A stretch of 64,000 bases of DNA from Bradyrhizobium yuanmingense. GTDB taxonomy: Bacteria > Pseudomonadota > Alphaproteobacteria > Rhizobiales > Xanthobacteraceae. The notes below the pieces were generated by a model, which had not been told where the DNA came from, ran no database searches, and saw only the letters and a program-made list of their open reading frames with translations. The stretch spans positions 98,324 through 162,323 of the forward strand of contig NZ_JARFML010000017.1 in assembly GCF_029167105.1 (NCBI RefSeq), read 5' to 3'. Positions 8,053 to 17,115 of the stretch are shown piece after piece; the first letter of the stretch is position 1, and every line of letters begins with the position of its first letter. The position numbers were made by a program, and so were the translations under genes.

Positions 8053-9012
8053 ATGAGTCAGTATGTCCTGCGTCGCCTCCTGATTGCCGTTCCAAGCCTG
8101 CTGGCGATTTCGCTGGTGCTGTTCGTCGTGCTTGCGCTCGCGCCCGGCGATCCGTTCTCCGAACTGGCCACCAATCCGAACGTGCCGCCCGAAGTGCAGG
8201 CGGCACTCCGGGCCAAGTTCGGTCTCGACGATCCGATCTACCTCCGCTACCTGCACTGGCTCAACGCCATGTTGCACGGCGACTGGGGCTTCTCCTTCGT
8301 CAGCCGGATGAACGTCGACACGCTGATCCTCCAGCGCCTGCCCGCCACGCTCTACGTGATCGGCTCGGCGCAGATCCTGGCGCTGCTGATCGCGATTCCG
8401 GTCGGCGTCTATGCCGCGACCAGGCCGTATTCGCTGTTCGACCAAATCGCGAATACGCTCGCCTTTGTCGGCTTTTCGCTGCCGACCTTCTTCACCGGCA
8501 TCCTGTTCATCCTGATCTTCTCGGTCACGCTGGACTGGCTGCCTTTCGTCTACACCACCGACATCAAGGCCACCGGCATCCGCTGGGTGCTGGAGATGAT
8601 CCGTCAGGCGATCATGCCGGTGGCGGTGCTCGGCCTGTTCCAGGCGGCATCGATGACGCGCTTCGTGCGCTCGGCGATGCTCGACGTCATCCGGCTCGAT
8701 TACGTCACCACGGCGCGGGCCAAGGGCCTCGGCCAGACCACGGTGATCATCAAGCACGTGATGCGCAACGCCATGATCCCCGTGGTCACGCTGATCGCGT
8801 TGCAGATGCCCGCGGTGTTCGGCGGCGCCATCGTCACCGAGCAGATCTTCCGCATTCCCGGCATCGGCTCGCTGCTGATCTCCTCCATCCTTTCCAACGA
8901 CACGCCGGTGGTGATGGCCGTCACCTTCGTCTTCGCGTGCCTCGTGGTGCTGTTCAATCTGATCGCGGACGTGCTTTATGGCTGGCTTGACCCTCGCATC
9001 TCCCTCCGCTGA
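8053..9012 (+). CDS. Peptide ABC transporter permease, DppB type
   Basis: 319 residues, about six membrane segments. The start MSQYVLRRLLIAVPSLLAISLVLF and the EAA loop TTARAKGLGQTTVIIKHVMRNAMIPVV (about residues 218-244) mark it as the DppB/OppB permease. EQIFRIPGIGSLL follows, as usual. The gene starts 26 bases after the binding-protein stop and overlaps the next permease by 35 bases. Confidence 0.92.
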   Translation: MSQYVLRRLLIAVPSLLAISLVLFVVLALAPGDPFSELATNPNVPPEVQAALRAKFGLDDPIYLRYLHWLNAMLHGDWGFSFVSRMNVDTLILQRLPATLYVIGSAQILALLIAIPVGVYAATRPYSLFDQIANTLAFVGFSLPTFFTGILFILIFSVTLDWLPFVYTTDIKATGIRWVLEMIRQAIMPVAVLGLFQAASMTRFVRSAMLDVIRLDYVTTARAKGLGQTTVIIKHVMRNAMIPVVTLIALQMPAVFGGAIVTEQIFRIPGIGSLLISSILSNDTPVVMAVTFVFACLVVLFNLIADVLYGWLDPRISLR

Positions 9013-9894
9013 GCGGCGCGCCTATTCGCCCTGGCGCGAAGCATGGCGGCGTTACAGCCGCCACCGGCTCGCGGTGGTCAGCGCTGTCCTGCTCCTCATC
9101 CTGGTGCTCGCCGTCGTGCTTGGGCCGTTCGTGTGGCGTGTGAAGATCAACGAGATCGACATTGTCGCGGGGCTACAGGGACCCTCGCTCGCCCATCCCT
9201 TCGGCACCGACGATCTCGGCCAGGACATTCTGGCGCGCATGATCTATGGCGGCCGCATCTCACTCGCGGTCGGGCTCGCCGCGATGCTGGTCGCTGTCAT
9301 CATCGGCACAGTGATCGGCGCGCTCGCCGGTATGTCGCGCGGCGCGCTCGGACACGGATTGATGTGGCTCACCGACCTGTTCCTGTCGCTGCCGCAGCTG
9401 CCGCTGCTGCTGCTGCTGATCTATCTGTTCCGCGACGGGCTGAAGCAGGTGTTCGGGCCCGAAGGCGGCATCTTCATCTTGATCGTGCTTGTGATCGGAG
9501 GTCTGCGCTGGATGCCGGTGGCGCGGCTGGTGCGTGCCCAGTTCTTGTCGCTCCGCGAAAAGGAGTTCGTCGAAGCCGCCCGTGCGCTCGGTGCCAGTCC
9601 GGTGCGGCAGGTGGTACGGCACATCCTGCCCAATGCGGTCGGCCCGGTGATCATCGCCGGCACCATCGACGTCGCCGCCGCGATCATCGCGGAATCGACG
9701 CTGTCCTTCCTCGGCCTCGGCTTCCCGCCGGATACCCCGACCTGGGGCCGGCTGCTGTTTGACGCCAAGGATTTTCTCGACATCGGCCCGCACTGGGCGC
9801 TGTTTCCGGGCGGCGCGATCTTCGTCGCGGTGGTGGCCATCAACTTCATCGGCGACGGTCTGCGCGACGCGCTCGATGCGCGACGGGTGATCTG

Positions 9895-9895
<1 letters not shown>
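8978..9895 (+). CDS. Peptide ABC transporter permease, DppC type
   Basis: 305 residues with the N-terminal OppC extension, the motif HPFGTDDLGQDILARMIYGGRISL (about 68-91) and the EAA loop ARALGASPVRQVVRHILPNAVGPVI. It pairs with the DppB-type permease to form the membrane channel. The start ATG is inside the upstream gene (35-base overlap) and the stop shares one base with the next start (TGATG), so the operon is tightly coupled. Confidence 0.92.
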
Positions 9896-10886
<991 letters not shown>

Positions 10887-10890
<4 letters not shown>

Positions 10891-11855
10891 GCGAGCCCTT
10901 GCTCCGCGTCAGCGGCCTGAAGAAACATTTCCCGGTGCTCGGCGGCCTCTTGTCGCGCCAGGTCGGCACCGTCTATGCGGTCGACGGCGTGTCGTTCTCG
11001 GTCAACCGCGGCGAGACGCTCGGCCTCGTCGGCGAATCCGGTTGCGGCAAGTCGACGACCGGGCGCTGCGTGCTGCGCCTGATCGAGCCGACCGACGGCG
11101 AGGTCACTTTCGACGGCCAGGACGTACGCAAGCTCGGCGGCAACGATCTGCGCGCGATGCGGCGGAACATGCAGCTGGTGTTCCAGGATCCGTTTGCCTC
11201 GCTCAATCCGCGCATGACGGTCGGCGCCATCCTCGGCGAGGCCTTCACCATCCACAATCTCGCCGCCTCCTCGAAAGAGCGCGAGGAGCGCGTTGCGGGG
11301 CTTCTGGTCAAGGTCGGGCTCAAGGCCGAGCACATGCGGCGCTATCCGCATGAATTCTCCGGCGGCCAACGCCAGCGCATCGTGATCGCGCGCGCGCTCG
11401 CGGTCGAGCCGAAGCTGATCGTCTGCGACGAGCCGGTCTCCGCGCTCGACGTGTCGATCCAGGCCCAGGTCATCAACCTCCTGGAGGATCTCCAGGCCGA
11501 ACTGAACCTGACCTATCTGTTCGTCGCGCACGATCTCTCGGTGGTCGAGCACATCTCCGATCGCGTCGCGGTGATGTATCTCGGCCGCATCGTCGAGCTC
11601 GCGAAAGCCAGCGACCTCTACCGCAACCCGCAGCATCCCTACACCAGGGCGCTGCTGTCGGCGGTGCCAGTACCAGATCCAAAGCTCAAGCGTGAACGCA
11701 TCCGCCTCAAGGGCGACGTGCCGAGCCCGATGAAGCCGCCCTCCGGCTGTCATTTCCACACCCGCTGTCCGATCGCCCAGCCGCGCTGCGCGGAAAGCGC
11801 GCCGCCGCTGAAGGAGGGCGCGGGCGGCCATTTCGTGGCGTGCCACTTGGCGTAG
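10887..11855 (+). CDS. Peptide ABC transporter ATP-binding protein, DppF type
   Basis: 322 residues. Walker A GESGCGKST, signature FSGGQRQRIVIARAL, Walker B LIVCDEPVSALD, switch His in VAHDLSVVEHI, and the C-terminal CHFHTRCPIAQPRC extension. This is the second ATPase of the transporter and the last gene of the operon. It converges on the diguanylate cyclase gene with a 42-base gap and no obvious terminator. Confidence 0.92.
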
Positions 11856-11897
11856 ACAATGAGTCCATAGCGCGGACGACAAATCCGGCCAATCAGT

Positions 11898-13802
11898 TCA
11901 CGCGCTTTTCGCGGGCCAAGCTATCACCTGGCCCGACATCACCAGCCGGTCTCGGCCGCTGTCCTTGGCGACGTAGAGCGCACGGTCGGCGGCGGCGACC
12001 AGCATGTTACAGTCCATCGCAGTCTGGGACGGAAGAGCCGCGGCGCCGCCGACGCTCGCCGTCACCAGCCGGGAAGGCGGATTTTGCGCATGCAGCATGG
12101 CGAGATCGTGCAGCGCCTGGCGAATCGCTTCGCCGACCTCGGCGCAGCCTTCAGGGCCGGTGTTCGGCAGCAGCACGGCGAATTCCTCGCCACCATAGCG
12201 CGCCGCGAGGTCGGCCGGACGCTTGGCCTGGGCGGATAGGATCCGGCCCAGCGCGCGAAGGCAGGCATCGCCCGCCAGATGCCCGTAAAGGTCGTTGAAT
12301 TTCTTGAAATGATCGACATCGATCAGCAGCAGCGAGAGCTGCGTTCCGTCGCGCCTCGCCCGCGCCCATTCGTCGGCAAGGTGATCGTCGAAGGCGCGAC
12401 GGTTGGCGAGGCCGGTGAGACCGTCGGTGGTTGCCAGCGAGGCGAGCCTGTCCTGAAGATCCTTCTGTTCGGTCATGTCGCGCACGACTGCGACGACGCC
12501 GTCGATCACGCCGCTGTCGGACGCCACGGTCACGTGTAGCGCGGCCTCGGCCCAGATCTCGCCTTTGTCGCGATGACGCTGCCGATAGACGAACCGCGCT
12601 TCCTCCGCCTCGCCATTCTTCAGCGCGGCGATGGCCTGCTCGACCCGTTCCATGTCCTCGGCGTGGATGCCGGCCAGCGCCGAGGTGCCCAGCAGCTCTT
12701 CCGCCGGCCAGCCGGTGATGCGCGCGCAGGAGGGAGAGACGTAGAGCAGCCGGTTATCCAGCCCGATGCGGGTCACCATGTCGCTGGATTGCTCGGCCAG
12801 CAGGCGGAAATTGGCTTCCTTGGCGATGAGGGCCTGTGCCGTGCGCTGCCGCTGCAGCAGCTGACGGACGAGATAGTAGCCGATCACCGCGATCAGGAGG
12901 ACGAGCCCGAGGACGAAGCTCATGCGTGCTGTCGCCGCGCGCCGCCAGGGGGCGAGCACGTCGTCCTGCGACTTGCTCGCCAGCACCATCAGCGGATAGC
13001 GGCTGCTGCGCTTGTAATAGCTCAGCCGCTCCACGCCATCGAGCGGCGACCTGAAATAATAGACCGCCGCGGCGGGGCGGCTCTTCCAACTCCTGAACAG
13101 GGGCGCATCGGACAGGTCGCGTCCGACGAAGGCACCGCTCTCGTCGCGGCTGCGTGCCAGCATGATGCCGTTGTCGTTGAGCAGAGATGCCGAACCGTTC
13201 GGTCCGATATCGAACCGCTCGTAGAACTTGACGAAATAGCTGACATCGATCGTGAGCAGGGCAACGCCGGCGAAGCCGCCGTCGGAATCGTTGATCCGGC
13301 GGGAAGCCGTGATGATCCACTGGCCGCCGGAGCGGCTCTTGACGGGCCGCCCGATCAGCGTGCCCCTCTCCGGAGAATCGCGATGGCGCTGGAAATATTC
13401 GCGGTCGCTGTTGTTGAGCTTGGAGAAGTCGAGCCGCTCCGTCGTGGCCAGCCAGCGGCCGGTCGCATCATAGATGAAGATGCCGCGGATGCGGTCCGAT
13501 GATTTGCGGGTCGGCAGATAGGCCTGGAGTTTCGTAATCGTGTCCGCACCCGTCCCGTCGATTTCGAGCCGGTGGACCAGCCCGACAAGAATCGTATCGG
13601 CAAGCTCGAACGTGTCGTCCGCATGCTGAATCAGCGAATGAGCAACGTTGGTGACGTCGATCTCGGCGTTCCTCAGATCGGCGTTGCGCGCCTCCCATTC
13701 GCGCCAGGCGCTCAGGCCAAGGATGGCCACGCAAGTCAGCACGACGAATCCGGCCGCCCAGAGCGGAAGGCGCGTTTTGCCGAGTTCGCGGCTCGTGACC
13801 AT
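11898..13802 (-). CDS. Membrane diguanylate cyclase: Cache sensor, PAS, GGDEF
   Basis: 634 residues from the ATG at 13802, with GGAGC 8 bases upstream; an in-frame TTG at 13859 would add 19 residues. Order: membrane helix about 12-33, extracytoplasmic double-Cache-like sensor about 35-285, membrane helix about 292-312, PAS about 325-445, GGDEF about 455-625. The active site GGEEF (537-541) is intact and the inhibitory site RxxD (RPAD, 528-531) sits five residues before it, so product inhibition by c-di-GMP is expected. It should make c-di-GMP in response to an external small ligand, controlling the move between swimming and attachment. Confidence 0.9.
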   Translation of the reverse strand: MVTSRELGKTRLPLWAAGFVVLTCVAILGLSAWREWEARNADLRNAEIDVTNVAHSLIQHADDTFELADTILVGLVHRLEIDGTGADTITKLQAYLPTRKSSDRIRGIFIYDATGRWLATTERLDFSKLNNSDREYFQRHRDSPERGTLIGRPVKSRSGGQWIITASRRINDSDGGFAGVALLTIDVSYFVKFYERFDIGPNGSASLLNDNGIMLARSRDESGAFVGRDLSDAPLFRSWKSRPAAAVYYFRSPLDGVERLSYYKRSSRYPLMVLASKSQDDVLAPWRRAATARMSFVLGLVLLIAVIGYYLVRQLLQRQRTAQALIAKEANFRLLAEQSSDMVTRIGLDNRLLYVSPSCARITGWPAEELLGTSALAGIHAEDMERVEQAIAALKNGEAEEARFVYRQRHRDKGEIWAEAALHVTVASDSGVIDGVVAVVRDMTEQKDLQDRLASLATTDGLTGLANRRAFDDHLADEWARARRDGTQLSLLLIDVDHFKKFNDLYGHLAGDACLRALGRILSAQAKRPADLAARYGGEEFAVLLPNTGPEGCAEVGEAIRQALHDLAMLHAQNPPSRLVTASVGGAAALPSQTAMDCNMLVAAADRALYVAKDSGRDRLVMSGQVIAWPAKSA

Positions 13803-13962
13803 CAGGCGTGCTCCAAATCGGAGCAAACCTCTCACTTTCGCCTTAACGGCCTGTTGCAATATCCGTGATGATTGTGCGGGGTCCGTACTGGGGCCGTGGA
13901 ACCGTCGGTATCTTGGTTCATTCGCATCAGCGGGACCTTAGCCACGCTCCAGCCAAACGGCC

Positions 13963-14184
13963 TCATTCCTCGAGCGTGAAGCCGACGCGCAACGTGACCT
14001 GATAGTGACCGATGGCGCCGTTCTCGATGTGGCCGCGCGTCTGCACCACCTCGAACCACCTCATCTCGCGAATGGTCGTCGAGGCGCGGCTGATGGCGTT
14101 CTTGATCGCGTCCTCGATCGAGGTCTCGGACGATCCGACCAGGTCCAGGATCTTGTAGACATGGTCTTTCTCAGCTGCAGGCAT
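13963..14184 (-). CDS. Dodecin family flavin-binding protein
   Basis: 73 residues from the ATG at 14184, with GGGAGG 8 bases upstream. VYKILDLVGSSETSIEDAIKNAISRA, MRWFEVVQTRGHI and the final VGFTLEE match dodecins, including the tryptophan (about residue 39) that stacks on flavin. Dodecins assemble as 12-mers that store or buffer flavins, and some bind CoA. It stands alone on the minus strand between the diguanylate cyclase and a divergent EamA transporter. Confidence 0.9.
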   Translation of the reverse strand: MPAAEKDHVYKILDLVGSSETSIEDAIKNAISRASTTIREMRWFEVVQTRGHIENGAIGHYQVTLRVGFTLEE

Positions 14185-14328
14185 GATGGCCTCCCTCGGT
14201 TGCGCTGCACGCGTCGGCGCGTGTGCTCTCACTTGAACGGGCGCCAGGCAGTCCGGTTCCGTCCCGCCAACGGCCCGCATGCACCAGCCGAGGTGGAGCG
14301 GCAGGCGCGGGCCTGCTAAGCGCTATCC

Positions 14329-15210
14329 ATGGATTCGGCGCGACGCGACAGGACGATCGGCTCTCTCTGCCTGTGCGTAACGGCGTTCGGCTGGGCGCTG
14401 AACTGGCCGCTGATGAAGCTGTTGCTGCAGCAATGGCCGCCACTGTTCGCCCGTGGCCTCGCCGGCGTCTGCGCCTCGCTCATTCTCGGCGCCCTGGTGC
14501 TGAGCCGGAAGGAATCCTTCGCAGTTCCGCGCGAGGCGGTGCCGCGGCTGTTGTTTGCCACCTTCACCAACGTCTTGGCCTGGATGGGTCTCGGCACGGT
14601 CGCGATGAAATATGTGAGCGTGAGCGAGGGCGCGCTGCTCGCCTATACGATGCCGATCTGGGCGATGCTGTTCGCCTGGCCGGTGCTGCATACGCGGCCG
14701 GCGCGACGGGATGTTTTCGGGCTGGTCCTCGGCATTGCCGGCGTCACGCTGCTCCTGAGCGGCAACGGTCTTGCGTTCAGCACCGACAAGCTGGTCGGCA
14801 TTGTGCTCGCACTGCTCTGCGCCATCCTGTTCGCGCTCGGCAACGTGCTGAACCGCAAGCCGCTGCCGATGCCGCCGCTGGTCGTCGTCGCCTGGCAGGT
14901 CGGGCTCGGCTGCGCCACGATGCTGGTCCTCGGCGTGCTGTTCGAGCGCCCCGACCTCACCGCCATCACTCCGCTGGGGCTCGGCTGCTTCGTCTACATG
15001 ACGCTGGTGCCGATGGGCCTCTGCTACGTCACCTGGTTCGAGACGCTGCGCCGTCTGCCCCCGACCACGGCTTCGACCGGCATGTTGATCGTGCCCGTGA
15101 TCGGCGTCGTCTCCGCCGCCATCATTTTGGGCGAGCCGCTCGGTTACCGCGAATGGGCGGCGATGGCGCTCACGCTCGGCGGCGTGACGCTCGCCTTGCA
15201 GCGGGGATAG
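14329..15210 (+). CDS. EamA/DMT family transporter
   Basis: 293 residues with ten predicted membrane segments in two five-helix repeats, as in EamA drug/metabolite transporters (RhaT/YdcZ-like). The first repeat starts GSLCLCVTAFGWALNWPLMK and the second around residue 150 with GIVLALLCAILFALGNVLNRK. It is an inner-membrane exporter or importer of a small metabolite, and the substrate cannot be predicted. It is divergent from dodecin and convergent with the HNH gene, with a 20-base gap. Confidence 0.85.
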   Translation: MDSARRDRTIGSLCLCVTAFGWALNWPLMKLLLQQWPPLFARGLAGVCASLILGALVLSRKESFAVPREAVPRLLFATFTNVLAWMGLGTVAMKYVSVSEGALLAYTMPIWAMLFAWPVLHTRPARRDVFGLVLGIAGVTLLLSGNGLAFSTDKLVGIVLALLCAILFALGNVLNRKPLPMPPLVVVAWQVGLGCATMLVLGVLFERPDLTAITPLGLGCFVYMTLVPMGLCYVTWFETLRRLPPTTASTGMLIVPVIGVVSAAIILGEPLGYREWAAMALTLGGVTLALQRG

Positions 15211-15230
15211 CTGAGCGCGCTGGTTCGCAC

Positions 15231-15788
15231 CTACGGATCCAGCTCCGTATCCCAGTACAGATAGTCGAGCCAGCTGTCGTGCAGATAGTTCGGCGGAAAC
15301 AGCCGGCCATTGCGGTGGAGCTGGTGCACGGTCGGTGCGAACGCCGTCTGGCGCGGAAACATTTTGGCTTGCGCCGGGGTGAGGTTGCCCTTGCGCAAAT
15401 TACACGGCGAGCACGCCGCGACCACGTTCTCCCAGGTGGTCTGGCCGCCTTTGCTGCGCGGGATGATGTGATCGAAGGTGAGGTCTTCGGGCGAGCCGCA
15501 ATATTGGCAGGCGAAACGATCGCGCAGGAAGACGTTGAAGCGGGTGAAGGCGGGGTGGGTGGTCGGCTTGACGAAGGATTTGAGCGAGACGACGCTGGGC
15601 AGCTGCATTTCCAGCGTGGGACTTCGAACCGCCTGATCGTAATGTGCGACGATGTTGACGCGGTCGAGGAACACCGCCTTGATCGCGTCTTGCCACGACC
15701 ACAACGACAGTGGGTAATAACTCAGCGGCCGGAAGTCCGCATTCAGCACCAACACCGGCCAACTGCCTTGCGAGACATGTGCGTTCAA
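15231..15788 (-). CDS. HNH endonuclease
   Basis: 185 residues. Residues about 92-142 form a compact HNH domain: CQYCG, then LTFDHIIPRSKGGQTTWENVV, then CSPCNLRKGN. The His-Asn-His catalytic set and the two CxxC zinc pairs are all present. The N-terminal 85 residues (VLVLNADFRPLSYYPLSLWSWQDAIKAVF) belong to the same conserved family, which is common as a single housekeeping-like gene in many bacteria. Its cellular role is not established. A strong palindrome lies in its promoter region. Confidence 0.9.
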   Translation of the reverse strand: MNAHVSQGSWPVLVLNADFRPLSYYPLSLWSWQDAIKAVFLDRVNIVAHYDQAVRSPTLEMQLPSVVSLKSFVKPTTHPAFTRFNVFLRDRFACQYCGSPEDLTFDHIIPRSKGGQTTWENVVAACSPCNLRKGNLTPAQAKMFPRQTAFAPTVHQLHRNGRLFPPNYLHDSWLDYLYWDTELDP

Positions 15789-15811
15789 GTAACGCTCCCG
15801 GCCTCCAATAT

Positions 15812-15852
15812 ACGCTGCGAAGCAGCATGTAGTGACATACTACATGCAGCGT
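15812..15852. promoter_or_regulatory. Nested palindrome upstream of the HNH gene
   Basis: GCATGTAGT (15825-15833) and ACTACATGC (15839-15847) are exact inverted repeats around the 5-base spacer GACAT. An outer pair ACGCTGC (15812-15818) and GCAGCGT (15846-15852) shares two bases with the inner right arm. The element begins 24 bases upstream of the HNH start codon, so it is well placed as an operator or as a 5' leader hairpin. Confidence 0.5.
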
Positions 15853-15988
15853 GACGGGATTGTGAAGCCCGTTGAGCGACTTATTCAAGCGCAAGCAATG
15901 CGGCGGCGGGGTGGCAAACGTGCTCAAAAAGCCGCGATCCCGGGGGCGCGCGGAACCTCCCCGGCGTAGGCTGCCTGTGCCATGGCAG

Positions 15989-16966
15989 CTACTCCCGTAC
16001 CCGCTCCAGCTTCTGCAGGCACCGCGTCGCGCGCACCGCGGCTGGCATCTCCTCGTCCGGAAAGCTGGTCGTCCAATTGGTGACGCCGACCTCGCCGACA
16101 TAGATGTCACCCCTTGAGTCCAGTGCGAGCCCATGCGGCGCGAGGAATTTGCCGCGGGCAACGCCCGGGCCCTCCTCGCCGCCGAGCCGTGCGATGCGTT
16201 TGCCCTGTGCATCGACGATCGACAGCCGCGGGCCGAGATTGGGCACATTGCGGTTGATGGCAAGGCCGGGGCCGAGCTCGCCGATGACGAAGGTCGGGCT
16301 CTTGGCCCCGCCGCAGCAGCACAGCGCGCAGGGCCGGTGCAGATTGTTCCACTGCGTCTCGTATTTGCCCTCGCCGTCGAACACCTGGACGCGGTGGTTC
16401 TCGCGATCGGCGACATAGACCCAGCCGTCGGCATCGGTGGCGATATTGTGCACGATATTGAACTGGCCGGGGTCGGTGCCGGGCTCGCCCCAGCTCTTGA
16501 TCAGCTTGCCGTCAGGGGTGAACTTGTGCACGCGCGCATTGCCATAGCCGTCGGAAACGTAGATCTCGCCCTTCGGCGACAGTGCGGTGTGGGTGCAGCG
16601 GTGGAACGGTTCGCCGCTCATGAACGGCGCCGGCTTTGCCGGGATGCCGATCGTCAGCAGCACCTTGCCGTCGGTGGTGCATTTGCGCACGGTATGGTCG
16701 CCGTCGTCGGTGCAATAAAGATTGTCGTCGGCGTCGATATGCAGGCCGTGCGCGCGCGAGAACAGGCCTTCGCCAAAACTGCGCAGGAAATTGCCCTCGC
16801 GATCCAGCACCACCATCGGATGGGCGCCGCGGTTGAAGACGTAGACGCGGTCCTTGCTGTCGACCGCGACCGAGGCGACGTCGGTGAGCTGCCAGCCGTC
16901 CGGCAATTTCGCGAAGTTGTCGACGACGCGGTAGCGGTGCTCGCCGGTGCCGAGAATGGCTGGCAT
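15989..16966 (-). CDS. NHL-repeat beta-propeller protein (peptidyl-hydroxyglycine lyase-like)
   Basis: 325 residues built from about six NHL repeats of the type GxxYVSDGYGNARVHKFTPDGKLIKSWGE. The closest known group is peptidyl-alpha-hydroxyglycine alpha-amidating lyase-like and related six-bladed propellers. No signal peptide is seen, so a cytoplasmic place is likely. An unusual CALCCCGG cysteine run occurs near residue 230. The start has AGGAG upstream. Its substrate is unknown. It lies downstream of the monooxygenase gene in the same direction, but a long palindromic repeat separates them. Confidence 0.8.
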   Translation of the reverse strand: MPAILGTGEHRYRVVDNFAKLPDGWQLTDVASVAVDSKDRVYVFNRGAHPMVVLDREGNFLRSFGEGLFSRAHGLHIDADDNLYCTDDGDHTVRKCTTDGKVLLTIGIPAKPAPFMSGEPFHRCTHTALSPKGEIYVSDGYGNARVHKFTPDGKLIKSWGEPGTDPGQFNIVHNIATDADGWVYVADRENHRVQVFDGEGKYETQWNNLHRPCALCCCGGAKSPTFVIGELGPGLAINRNVPNLGPRLSIVDAQGKRIARLGGEEGPGVARGKFLAPHGLALDSRGDIYVGEVGVTNWTTSFPDEEMPAAVRATRCLQKLERVRE

Positions 16967-16983
16967 GGGTGGTCTCTCCTCTT

Positions 16984-17107
16984 GTCATTCCGGGGCGCGA
17001 CGAAGTCGTGAACTATGATGCGCAATTGCGCATCTGAGAATCCATTGTGCAGCAGGTTTCGCGGTTGGATAGATTCCGGGCTCGCGCTTCGCGCGCCCCG
17101 GAATGAC
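16984..17107. repeat. Palindromic intergenic repeat, family A
   Basis: The outer arms GTCATTCCGGGGCGC (16984-16998) and GCGCCCCGGAATGAC (17093-17107) are exact inverted repeats. The same arm family occurs at 27817, 36848 and 47048. The element fills the gap between two minus-strand genes, so it could end or process their transcript. Confidence 0.85.
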
Positions 17108-17115
17108 AGCTGTAG

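Noticed and set aside
11898..13802. Bifunctional diguanylate cyclase/phosphodiesterase
   Set aside because: The protein ends right after the GGDEF domain and no EAL or HD-GYP domain is present.
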